From Deltaproteobacteria bacterium (GTDB taxonomy: Bacteria > UBA10199 > JACPAL01 > JAHFST01), in contig JAHFST010000002.1 in the NCBI GenBank assembly GCA_023265625.1, positions 62,001-126,000 of the forward strand: a stretch of DNA of 64,000 nucleotides, read 5' to 3'. This document shows, piece after piece, positions 41,308 to 49,645 of this stretch. Made by a program: the position numbers and the translations under genes. The notes under the pieces were generated by a model. It saw nothing but the letters and a program-made list of their open reading frames with translations, made no database searches and was not told where the DNA came from. The first letter of the stretch is position 1. Each line of letters starts with the position of its first letter.

Positions 41308-42582
41308 ATGGCTGACGATATCGTTGCAATCCGCGGAGAAAGAGGTCTGGCTGAGAAAGATTTGCGAGCTCACATAGCGGCTCTTGTACGACTTGAAAAT
41401 ATCGGCGTACTTCTTGGTGCCGGAAGTTCTTCCGGTGACCTGGGCGGAAAAACTTTAACAAAAATATGGGACGACTACGCAAAAAAACATCCTGAAAATA
41501 TTCAATGGCTCAAGAAATACCGATTTATCAATGAAGATGATACCAAAATCCCGAATCCAGAAATTATTGCTGACGCCCTAGAAATTGCTCGCATGGAACA
41601 AGAACGTTCCTCTGGTAGGAAAAAAAGAAGATTGCGCCAGGTGCAATCCGATCTATTGAGATTCATTGTTCAAGGCGCTCTATTGCAGGAGAAGTGGTGG
41701 GCAACCCCGGAACTGCTAACTGCGTTACCTCCCGAACTCAAAAGCCATCGAAGTCTTCTGCAAAAACTTACGACTTCACGCCAGCCTGGGCAGGCTTCAC
41801 CGTGGGTATTCACGACAAATTACGACCTTGCTGTGGAATGGGCTGCAGAATCGCTGGGGTTACATGTATCAAACGGGTTTTTAGGGCTTCATGCTCGTAT
41901 ATTTTCTCCTCATAATTTTGACCTCGGGTTTAGAAACAATCTTGCGAAAGGCGAAGCCAGGTTCGGGGCATACAATATTTACTTGGTAAAGTTGCACGGT
42001 TCATTGTCGTGGGTTGCCGAACAATCAAATGGATCCGATCAGTCATCAATTACGGAATTACCCGCTCCTGCCATCTGGTCGCGCATTCAGTCGTATGTGA
42101 AAGGATCTGGAAAAGAAGCGCCATGTCAGCTTGTGGTACCGGGAGTGTCCAAATATCAGCAGACTACGGGTTTTGTTTTTGGTGAACTGTTTCGACGGTT
42201 CACGGATTTTTTAGGAAGATCCCAGAGCGCACTATTTGTTTCCGGCTACTCCTTCGGAGACGAACATCTCAATAGGGTATTACGAACCGCCCTTCAAAAT
42301 CCCACACTACAAATTGTGATTTTAATCCCCGAATTGAAGATTGAAGACAGCAAGGCCGTATATGAAGGAAACTCCGAGTGGTTCAAGCGCCTGCTGGCCG
42401 CCAAAATTCCACAAATAACCTTCGTCGGAAACGGAGAAAAAGCCTATTTTTCTCAGTTTGCAGAATTGCTGCCTGACCCAGCTCTCTACGACCGACATTC
42501 GGCGGAGATCCGAAAGCAGCTCAAGGATTTAGACGATTCATTGCAAACCCTTAATCCTGTGGATGGAGGGATCAGTGGATAG
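41308..42582 (+). CDS. SIR2-domain defence protein
   Basis: A 424-aa SIR2-like protein. It has the Rossmann start NIGVLLGAGSSSGDLG (residues 31-46), VFTTNYDLAVEWA, LVKLHGSLSW and, near the end, FVSGYSFGDEHLNRVL. In antiphage systems such SIR2 proteins degrade NAD+ when triggered. It overlaps the HerA-like gene by 8 bp, and SIR2-HerA pairs are a known defence system. Placed between the CI-like repressor and the cargo, it probably protects the lysogen from competing phages. Confidence 0.88.
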   Translation: MADDIVAIRGERGLAEKDLRAHIAALVRLENIGVLLGAGSSSGDLGGKTLTKIWDDYAKKHPENIQWLKKYRFINEDDTKIPNPEIIADALEIARMEQERSSGRKKRRLRQVQSDLLRFIVQGALLQEKWWATPELLTALPPELKSHRSLLQKLTTSRQPGQASPWVFTTNYDLAVEWAAESLGLHVSNGFLGLHARIFSPHNFDLGFRNNLAKGEARFGAYNIYLVKLHGSLSWVAEQSNGSDQSSITELPAPAIWSRIQSYVKGSGKEAPCQLVVPGVSKYQQTTGFVFGELFRRFTDFLGRSQSALFVSGYSFGDEHLNRVLRTALQNPTLQIVILIPELKIEDSKAVYEGNSEWFKRLLAAKIPQITFVGNGEKAYFSQFAELLPDPALYDRHSAEIRKQLKDLDDSLQTLNPVDGGISG

Positions 42583-44332
42583 AGATAGGATGCCATTTGG
42601 GTATGTGGTCGCTATCGATGGCAGCCGCGTCACCTTGAATTTACGGGATGAGCATAAGGGACACTACGTCTCCCACAGATATGGTGTTGTGCCAGTAACG
42701 GATATCGGCAATCTCTTTGCCGTTGAATCCGGCCACCGTCTTTTGATTCTTAAGGTACAATCCTTATCATTTGCAGAACCACGAGAGGTCCATACTTCAA
42801 GAGATTTTACCGGAGCATTCAAGGACCCATTGAGAAATCTGGACGCTGTTGTGGTTGGCATCCTCCAACGACGCGGTGATCAACTCGAATTCATTGCTGA
42901 CTCTCTCGTTTCACCGTCCTTGGGCGGAGAGGCTTTTCCGCTTTTCGATCATGAAATGTCGGCCATCCTCAAAACAGTAACCTCAAGCAGCGAGAACATA
43001 AACATCGGCGAGGCGGTTCGCGGTGGTGGAAATGTTAATGTGGCTATCACAGATTTTCTCGCACGACATGTTGCCGTTCTTGGTAGCACCGGACAAGGTA
43101 AAAGCTGCTTTACAGCTGCGATTTTACAGCAATTGGTGAAATTTCCTCGTTCAAGAATTGTCGTCCTGGATGTGAATGGTGAATATCTTCAAGCTCTCGA
43201 ACCACACATAGGAAAAGACAAAATGAAAATAACGAGGCTTGGAGAATTATCCGGAGATAAAATCCCTTATTATGCTCTCGGCCGCCATGGTCTCGCTCGT
43301 CTTCTGATGCCAAGCGAAAAGACGCAAAGGCCCGCTCTTAATTTTGCGATCGAGAATTTACAATACCTTGAATGGATACCGGCCAAAAAGGGAGCTAAGT
43401 TGGCAGGTACGAGCTCAGACGCAATTTTATTTGATGATTGTCGTGGCGTCGGCGCTCAAGAGGCCGAACGAGCTATTAAGGCATTAAGGGAAAAATCTGG
43501 AATTCAAAACGCTACCAAATGGCCTTCTATGGCCGCATTGGCTGCCTTGGTTGCAGAAAGCTACTGCATCACGACTGGCAATAGAGGAACTGTTGAGCGA
43601 AATGGCTTTCAATATGGGAATGTTTCTCCATTGATCACAAGAATTCGGCGATTTATTGAGGATCCCCAATTCACTTCCGTTATTGGAGTTGATGGAGGCG
43701 ATCCTAAAGGCGGTAGACTTGATTGGCAAGCAGAGGGAGAGGCATTGATCGATAATTATTTTGGAAGCAAAAACAGTACATGGCAAATCCATATAGTTGA
43801 TTTGAGAAGTCTGGCCCATGACCTCATGCCATTTGTGCTTGGATCTCTTCTTGAATTATTAGCGTTTGAACTATTCCGTCGTGGGCAGGATGGCACTTAT
43901 CCCACCTTGCTTGTCCTAGAAGAAGCTCACCACTACCTACGCACCATCTCTGAGGCCGAGGAAGCCGGAAAAGACTCCTTGGCATATGAACGTCTTGCCA
44001 AAGAAGGTAGAAAATTTGGAATTTCACTATGGTTGAGCACGCAAAGACCTTCTGAACTTTCGACGACTGTCTTGGCCCAATGCGGTACATGGGTTGTTTT
44101 TCGCTTATCCTCTGATCAGGATCTGAAATATGTCGCAGCTGCAGCTGATTGGGTTGATAGACAGGAACTGAATCGGATTGCTGGTTTGCCTCGCAGACAA
44201 GCGATCGTTTTTGGAGCTGGAGTTTCCCTTCCCACAAGAATAATTGCACCGGAGGCAATCCCATGTCCGAAATCGGATGATGGTAAGTTTAATCAGTGGA
44301 TTCAAGTAGGTACAAATGTCACTCCCCAATGA
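42575..44332 (+). CDS. HerA-like ATPase, partner of SIR2
   Basis: A 585-aa HerA/FtsK-type ATPase. An N-terminal HAS-barrel (FGYVVAIDGSRVTLNLRDE) is followed by Walker A VLGSTGQGKSCFTAAILQQL, a Walker B VLEEAHHYL, KEGRKFGISLWLSTQRPSEL and a C-terminal arginine region. HerA hexamers form complexes with their nuclease or NADase partner. GTG 42575 is preceded by GGAGGG at 4 nt and overlaps the SIR2 stop; ATG 42563 and ATG 42590 are alternatives. Confidence 0.88.
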   Translation: MDRDRMPFGYVVAIDGSRVTLNLRDEHKGHYVSHRYGVVPVTDIGNLFAVESGHRLLILKVQSLSFAEPREVHTSRDFTGAFKDPLRNLDAVVVGILQRRGDQLEFIADSLVSPSLGGEAFPLFDHEMSAILKTVTSSSENINIGEAVRGGGNVNVAITDFLARHVAVLGSTGQGKSCFTAAILQQLVKFPRSRIVVLDVNGEYLQALEPHIGKDKMKITRLGELSGDKIPYYALGRHGLARLLMPSEKTQRPALNFAIENLQYLEWIPAKKGAKLAGTSSDAILFDDCRGVGAQEAERAIKALREKSGIQNATKWPSMAALAALVAESYCITTGNRGTVERNGFQYGNVSPLITRIRRFIEDPQFTSVIGVDGGDPKGGRLDWQAEGEALIDNYFGSKNSTWQIHIVDLRSLAHDLMPFVLGSLLELLAFELFRRGQDGTYPTLLVLEEAHHYLRTISEAEEAGKDSLAYERLAKEGRKFGISLWLSTQRPSELSTTVLAQCGTWVVFRLSSDQDLKYVAAAADWVDRQELNRIAGLPRRQAIVFGAGVSLPTRIIAPEAIPCPKSDDGKFNQWIQVGTNVTPQ

Positions 44333-44521
44333 AATGAAAAACTTCAGACATGGCATGGATCGCTTTTCCAAAGATAAAATACTGGGCGACATAATTTGAA
44401 CAGTAGGGAATTCACTTTTTTCGTTTCATCTTCGGCAATCTTCAATTTTTATATTTTTTTTACACTCCCAGCCTGCCTTTTTGCACCGTTTTTATTCCCA
44501 TCTTTGTAATCTCGGACCAGA

Positions 44522-44695
44522 ATGCTGCCTATTCTCACAGATCTCCTGATCGTCGTTCCTCCCTCTTTGTCGGAGAATATTTCCTCCCAGGAGAAAAAAA
44601 TCTCCGTCAGCGAGTGGGACTTTATTTTGATGATCGTGGTGGCATTTGGTTTGGGTTGGCTTCTGGCAACACTGAAAGAATGGTCGAGGAGATAA
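44522..44695 (+). CDS. 57-aa single-pass membrane protein leading the kdp operon
   Basis: A short gene (ATG 44522 to TAA 44695) encoding 57 aa. A polar first half is followed by one membrane helix (FILMIVVAFGLGWLLATL) and a basic end. The GAGGAG ribosome site of the next gene lies in its last codons. I do not recognise it. Its position as first gene before kdp suggests a role with the K+ pump, perhaps as a small regulatory subunit; that is inference. The 189 bp before it are AT-rich and probably carry the kdp promoter. Confidence 0.6.
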   Translation: MLPILTDLLIVVPPSLSENISSQEKKISVSEWDFILMIVVAFGLGWLLATLKEWSRR

Positions 44696-44699
44696 TGAT

Positions 44700-45158
44700 A
44701 TGGAAGAATCGTCTCTTTTGCGTGAAAGAGAAATCGGTGAAAAACCGATCGATTTCATCTCTTTCCTCAGCAAACTGGACCGAAAGAGCGTTGAGATTTA
44801 CTTTCAATATTCTTCCCATACGTTATCGAAAGAAAGTAAGGTCCCAATGATTTTGATCAACCTCTGTTCTTGCCGAAAGAAATTGCCTGACCGCATTGGC
44901 CCCAATCATTTCAGAATCGTTATTGAGAAAGGCACTTTGTATCAGGGCCTCATTTCGATTTTGGATCTTATCATTCAGCAAGCGTCAAACTTGCGAATTG
45001 TTGTTTATACTGAATGGCCGCCTTTCTCATGGATCAAACGGATTTTAACCCAGATTACAATGACTCGACTGATCAAGTTGCCCAAGCTATATCCGGACCT
45101 TAGTTTCATTATTGATATGCCTAGAATGGTTGGAATGAGCCAGCCGATTAATTTTTAA
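44700..45158 (+). CDS. Unrecognised 152-aa protein in the kdp operon
   Basis: A soluble protein of 152 aa. The first 45 residues are charged; the rest alternates hydrophobic strands and helices (VPMILINLCSC, FRIVIEKG, LRIVVYTEW, LSFIIDMP). The pattern could be a STAS-like or other small alpha/beta fold, but I cannot match it. GAGGAG lies 8 nt before the ATG, and kdpF starts 10 nt after its stop. Confidence 0.65.
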   Translation: MEESSLLREREIGEKPIDFISFLSKLDRKSVEIYFQYSSHTLSKESKVPMILINLCSCRKKLPDRIGPNHFRIVIEKGTLYQGLISILDLIIQQASNLRIVVYTEWPPFSWIKRILTQITMTRLIKLPKLYPDLSFIIDMPRMVGMSQPINF

Positions 45159-45168
45159 GGAGAATTTT

Positions 45169-45255
45169 ATGAGTGATTTCATTCTTGCCGGTATCGTTGC
45201 TGTGGGCGTGGTGATTTATCTCGCCTACACGTTGTTTAATCCGGAAAGATTTTAG
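45169..45255 (+). CDS. kdpF: KdpF, small subunit of the K+ ATPase
   Basis: A 28-aa protein with one membrane helix (LAGIVAVGVVIYLAYTLFNP), the classic KdpF form. It stabilises the KdpFABC complex in the inner membrane. AAGGAG lies 6 nt before the ATG, and kdpA begins 11 nt after the stop. Confidence 0.88.
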   Translation: MSDFILAGIVAVGVVIYLAYTLFNPERF

Positions 45256-45266
45256 GGGAAAAGATC

Positions 45267-46958
45267 ATGATATCCAACGACTGGGTTCAGATTGCCATCT
45301 ATATCATCGCCTTGGTGGCTATAACACCGCTTCTGGGCAGCTTTATGGCCAGGGTTTTTGAAGGCGAACATCATTTACTTTCTACGCCCTTGGGTTGGCT
45401 GGAGCGCGGCGTTTATCGTGCCTCGGGAATCGACGCCAAGGAAGAGATGGGTTGGAAGACTTATGCGTGGACGTTGTTAGCGTTCAATGTCTTGGGTTTT
45501 CTTACGGTCTTTCTCCTGCAAATCTTTCAGGCTTACTTGCCACTCAACCCGCAACAGATGCCGAATGTCTCATGGCATCTGGCCTTCAATACAGCCACGA
45601 GTTTCATGACCAACACAAATTGGCAGTCCTACGGCGGTGAATCCACCATGAGCTATCTCACCCAGATGCTGGGACTTGCTGTCCAGAATTTCGTAAGCGC
45701 AGCCACGGGAATTGCCGTCATGCTGGCAATTACGAGAGGCATCATGCGTCGATCTACAAATTCCATTGGAAATTTCTGGGTCGATCTTACTCGGTCAACC
45801 ATTTACGTCCTGTTGCCGCTTTCAATTATCCTGGCCCTTGCTTTAGTCAGCCAAGGAGTTGTTCAAACATTTTCTTCCTATGTTGAGGCGCATACTTTGG
45901 AAGGAGCCAAGCAAGTCATCGCCCTTGGACCTGCCGCTTCACAGATAGCCATCAAGCAGCTTGGCACCAATGGTGGCGGATTCTTCAACGTCAACAGCGC
46001 TCACCCTTTTGAAAACCCGACACCTATTTCAAACTGGTTGGAGATGTTTTCTATCCTGATGATTCCGGCGGCACTTACATACACCTATGGCCTCATGGTG
46101 AAATCGAGACGCCAGGGTTGGGTGCTCTTCATTGCTATGCTCCTTCTTTGGCTTGGAGGCCTCGCATTCTCCCTTTACGGTGAATATGCGACCAATCCCG
46201 TCTTTGGTACCAGTGCCATGATGGAGGGAAAAGAAACGCGCTTCGGAGTTGTTAACAGCATCCTATGGTCAGTCTCAACAACGGCCGCCTCGAACGGCTC
46301 GGTCAATGCCATGCATTCCAGTCTTTCTCCCATCGCGGGAGGCGTTGCGATGTTTAACATCATGCTGGGAGAAATTATTTTTGGAGGCGTCGGAGCTGGC
46401 CTTTACGGCATGCTGACCTTTGTCTTGATGACCGTTTTTCTAGCTGGCCTCATGGTAGGAAGGACCCCGGAATACCTGGGCAAAAAAATAGAAAAGTATG
46501 AAATTGCGATGATAATTGTAGCTATTCTATTACCCAGCATTTGTATTCTTGTTGGATCGGGAATCGCTTGTATCTTGCCCGCAGGGCTCTCTAGCCTTGC
46601 AAGTAAAGGTCCCCACGGCCTTTCGGAAATTCTTTATGCCTTTTCTTCTGCGGCTCAAAATAACGGAAGCGCCTTTGCCGGATTAAATGCCAATACGGTC
46701 TTTTATAACGTGCTCCTTGGCTTGTGTATGTGGGTCGGCCGCTTTGCGGTGATTTTTCCTATACTCGCAGTTGCCGGAAGCCTGGCGGCCAAAAAGTATG
46801 CTCCACCTTCCGAGGGGACATTCGAGACCGACAATTGGATCTTTCTCGTGCTGCTTTTAGCGGTGATCCTGATTGTGGGAGCGTTGACACATCTGCCCGC
46901 CTTGTCATTGGGACCGGTTATCGAGCATTTTCTTATGCTTCGCGGTGTTACTTTTTAA
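45267..46958 (+). CDS. kdpA: KdpA, potassium-binding channel subunit
   Basis: A 563-aa membrane protein of normal length. All four selectivity-filter loops are visible: MTNTNWQSYGGE, LGTNGGGFFNVNSAHPFENP, TTAASNGSVNAMH and AAQNNGSAFAGLNANT. KdpA selects K+ with high affinity and passes it to KdpB. It stands in the order kdpFABCDE as in free-living bacteria. Nothing indicates damage, so the pump should be functional. Confidence 0.97.
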   Translation: MISNDWVQIAIYIIALVAITPLLGSFMARVFEGEHHLLSTPLGWLERGVYRASGIDAKEEMGWKTYAWTLLAFNVLGFLTVFLLQIFQAYLPLNPQQMPNVSWHLAFNTATSFMTNTNWQSYGGESTMSYLTQMLGLAVQNFVSAATGIAVMLAITRGIMRRSTNSIGNFWVDLTRSTIYVLLPLSIILALALVSQGVVQTFSSYVEAHTLEGAKQVIALGPAASQIAIKQLGTNGGGFFNVNSAHPFENPTPISNWLEMFSILMIPAALTYTYGLMVKSRRQGWVLFIAMLLLWLGGLAFSLYGEYATNPVFGTSAMMEGKETRFGVVNSILWSVSTTAASNGSVNAMHSSLSPIAGGVAMFNIMLGEIIFGGVGAGLYGMLTFVLMTVFLAGLMVGRTPEYLGKKIEKYEIAMIIVAILLPSICILVGSGIACILPAGLSSLASKGPHGLSEILYAFSSAAQNNGSAFAGLNANTVFYNVLLGLCMWVGRFAVIFPILAVAGSLAAKKYAPPSEGTFETDNWIFLVLLLAVILIVGALTHLPALSLGPVIEHFLMLRGVTF

Positions 46959-46967
46959 GGAGATTTC

Positions 46968-49070
46968 ATGAATATCCAAAAGAAAAGCAAACAAGGATTG
47001 ATATCAAAAGAGATTTTTTTAACCGCTCTCAAGGATGCTTTTCGTAAATTTCATCCGAAACGGCAGATCAGGAATCCTGTTATTTTTGTGACGCTGATCG
47101 GAGCGCTCCTCACAACCTATAGCGCGGTTAAGACTCTATTTGAAGGCGGTGCGGTCTCGTTCGAGATTCAAATTGCGCTCTGGCTGTGGTTCACCGTTTA
47201 TTTTGCCAATTTCTCTGAAGCGGTGGCGGAAGGTCGTGGTAAGGCTCAAGCCGAAAGCCTTAAAAAATCACGAAGCTCCGTTATTGCAAGAAAATTGGTG
47301 GGAGGGCGTGAAGAGAAGATACCTTCTTCTCAACTCAAGGCGGGTGATACGGTTATTTGCGAGGCGGGCGATATCATTCCTGGTGATGGTGACGTCATTG
47401 AGGGAATTGCCAGCGTGGATGAATCGGCAATCACCGGTGAATCAGCGCCAGTAATCCGAGAATCCGGTGGCGACCGCTCTGCTGTGACCGGAGGGACGCG
47501 CGTTATTAGTGATCGAATAGTTATTAAGATCACCGCGCAACCCGGAGAGACTTTTTTGGATCGTATTATCCACCTGGTAGAGAACGCCTCCCGCCAGAAA
47601 ACTCCTAATGAGATTGCCTTAAGTGAGCTTCTCTCGGGTCTGACACTTTTGTTTGTCTTTTCCGTGGGGGTGATTAAATTCTATGCGGACTATTCAGCTT
47701 CTGCTTCGGGACAAAACATCTCCTATCTTGTCACTGTACCGATCTTAGTTTCTCTTTTCGTGTGTCTCATTCCTACAACCATCGGGGGCTTGCTCTCCGC
47801 CATCGGTATCAGCGGTATGGATCGATTGATCCGAAAGAACGTCATTGCCACAAGTGGACGTGCGGTGGAGGCAGCGGGCGATATCGATGTGCTTCTTCTG
47901 GATAAGACGGGAACCATCACACTGGGCAACCGTATGGCTACCGAATTCATTCCAGCCCCAGGGGTCACTGAAGAAAGACTGACCCGCATAGCTCAGATGG
48001 CCTCGCTTGCGGACGAAACACCGGAGGGCCGCTCGATCGTCATCTTAGCCAAACAAAAATTTAATTTTCGGAGTGAAACGCTGACTCCTCATCAGTCCCA
48101 TTTTGTTCCCTTCTCCGCTCAGACCCGTATGAGCGGGGTTGATGTGACCGAACCGGATGGTCGTGTACGTGTCCTGCGGAAAGGCGCTGATGATACGGTT
48201 CAAAGACATATAGCAACACTTGGGGGAGTCTATCCCCTGGAAGTCCGCAAGGCGGTCGAAGACATTGCGCGTAAGGGCGGAACACCGGTTGTCGTAGTTG
48301 AAGACAAAGAAGTTTTAGGGGCAATCTACCTGAAAGACGTCATCAAAGGGGGTATCCGCGAGCGGTTTGCTGAACTTCGAAAAATGGGGATCAAGACGGT
48401 GATGATCACGGGAGATAATCCGATGACGGCGGCCGCGATTGCTGCCGAAGCGGGAGTGGATGACTTCATCGCGCAAGCAACCCCTGAATCTAAGCTCGCC
48501 CGTATCCGAGAGGAACAGGCTCAAGGGCATCTTGTGGCAATGACGGGTGACGGGACAAATGACGCCCCGGCTCTCGCCCAAGCGGATGTAGGTGTCGCCA
48601 TGAACACTGGCACGCAGGCGGCGCGCGAGGCTGGAAATATGGTAGACTTGGATAGCAACCCGACCAAGCTGATTGAAATTGTCGAAACGGGAAAGCAACT
48701 CCTCATCACGCGGGGTGCACTCACTACTTTCAGTGTCTCCAACGACGTGGCCAAGTACTTCGCCATTTTGCCAGCGATGTTCGGTGGTCTCTATGCCGCC
48801 CAGGCTGGAGGACATGGCCCCTTGGCGGTTTTAAACGTGATGGGGCTTTATTCTCCCCAAAGCGCGATCTTGAGTGCCGTAATCTTCAATGCCTTGATCA
48901 TCATCGCCTTAGTCCCCCTTGCCTTAAAAGGGGTGGCTTACCGGGCCGTGGGAGCTTCAACCCTCCTCAAGAGAAATCTTTTGATCTATGGCTTGGGCGG
49001 CCTTGTTCTGCCTTTTATTGGAATCAAGCTGATTGATTTCCTAGTCGTCAGTTTGAAACTTGTCGTCTAA
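46968..49070 (+). CDS. kdpB: KdpB, P-type ATPase subunit
   Basis: A 700-aa P-type ATPase. The phosphorylation site is [14 protein letters not shown]. Other marks are [20 protein letters not shown] (actuator, TGES), [11 protein letters not shown] (nucleotide site) and [20 protein letters not shown] (hinge). KdpB hydrolyses ATP to drive K+ uptake through KdpA. AAGGAG precedes the ATG, and kdpC begins 14 nt after the stop. Confidence 0.97.
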   Translation: MNIQKKSKQGLISKEIFLTALKDAFRKFHPKRQIRNPVIFVTLIGALLTTYSAVKTLFEGGAVSFEIQIALWLWFTVYFANFSEAVAEGRGKAQAESLKKSRSSVIARKLVGGREEKIPSSQLKAGDTVICEAGDIIPGDGDVIEGIASVDESAITGESAPVIRESGGDRSAVTGGTRVISDRIVIKITAQPGETFLDRIIHLVENASRQKTPNEIALSELLSGLTLLFVFSVGVIKFYADYSASASGQNISYLVTVPILVSLFVCLIPTTIGGLLSAIGISGMDRLIRKNVIATSGRAVEAAGDIDVLLLDKTGTITLGNRMATEFIPAPGVTEERLTRIAQMASLADETPEGRSIVILAKQKFNFRSETLTPHQSHFVPFSAQTRMSGVDVTEPDGRVRVLRKGADDTVQRHIATLGGVYPLEVRKAVEDIARKGGTPVVVVEDKEVLGAIYLKDVIKGGIRERFAELRKMGIKTVMITGDNPMTAAAIAAEAGVDDFIAQATPESKLARIREEQAQGHLVAMTGDGTNDAPALAQADVGVAMNTGTQAAREAGNMVDLDSNPTKLIEIVETGKQLLITRGALTTFSVSNDVAKYFAILPAMFGGLYAAQAGGHGPLAVLNVMGLYSPQSAILSAVIFNALIIIALVPLALKGVAYRAVGASTLLKRNLLIYGLGGLVLPFIGIKLIDFLVVSLKLVV

Positions 49071-49084
49071 AATGAGGGACGTTT

Positions 49085-49639
49085 ATGAAAACATGGATTA
49101 CGGGATTGCGAGTGCTACTTGTCTTGACTGTCTTAACAGGAGGAGTTTATCCCATCCTCGTGACAGGACTTGCCAAGTTAGCCTGGCCCTTTAAAGCAAG
49201 CGGAAGCTTTGTAGAAAAAAATGGTGAAATCAAAGGCTCTCTCCTGATTGCGCAGAAGTTTGAGAAGGAAAGCTATTTCTGGCCCAGACCCTCCTCTGTG
49301 GATTACAATGCGGCCGCATCCGGAGGCAGCAATTTAGGCCCGACAAGCGCGGACCTCCAAAAGAATTATCAGGAAAGAGCAAAAGCGGGCTTATCCAACG
49401 ATTTCCTTTTTTCTTCAGGCAGCGGTCTGGATCCGCACATCTCACCACAAGCTGCACGGATTCAGATGGACCGAGTCGTTTCGGCCAGAGGATTTACGGT
49501 CGCCCAGAGAAATGATCTAACAAAGATCGTGGATGAATCGATTGAGGACCGTGATTTCGGATTTTTGGGCGAGCCACGTGTGAATGTTTTAAAACTCAAT
49601 CTTGAGATGGATCATCATTTTTTGAATAAGGAACCTTAA
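49085..49639 (+). CDS. kdpC: KdpC, accessory subunit of the K+ ATPase
   Basis: A 184-aa protein with one N-terminal membrane helix (LRVLLVLTVLTGGVYPILVT) and the KdpC marks YFWPRPSSVDYNAAASGGSN, SGSGLDPHISPQAA and RVNVLKLNL. It helps K+ or nucleotide binding in the KdpFABC complex. kdpD starts 6 nt after its stop. Confidence 0.96.
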   Translation: MKTWITGLRVLLVLTVLTGGVYPILVTGLAKLAWPFKASGSFVEKNGEIKGSLLIAQKFEKESYFWPRPSSVDYNAAASGGSNLGPTSADLQKNYQERAKAGLSNDFLFSSGSGLDPHISPQAARIQMDRVVSARGFTVAQRNDLTKIVDESIEDRDFGFLGEPRVNVLKLNLEMDHHFLNKEP

Positions 49640-49645
49640 AAACGC

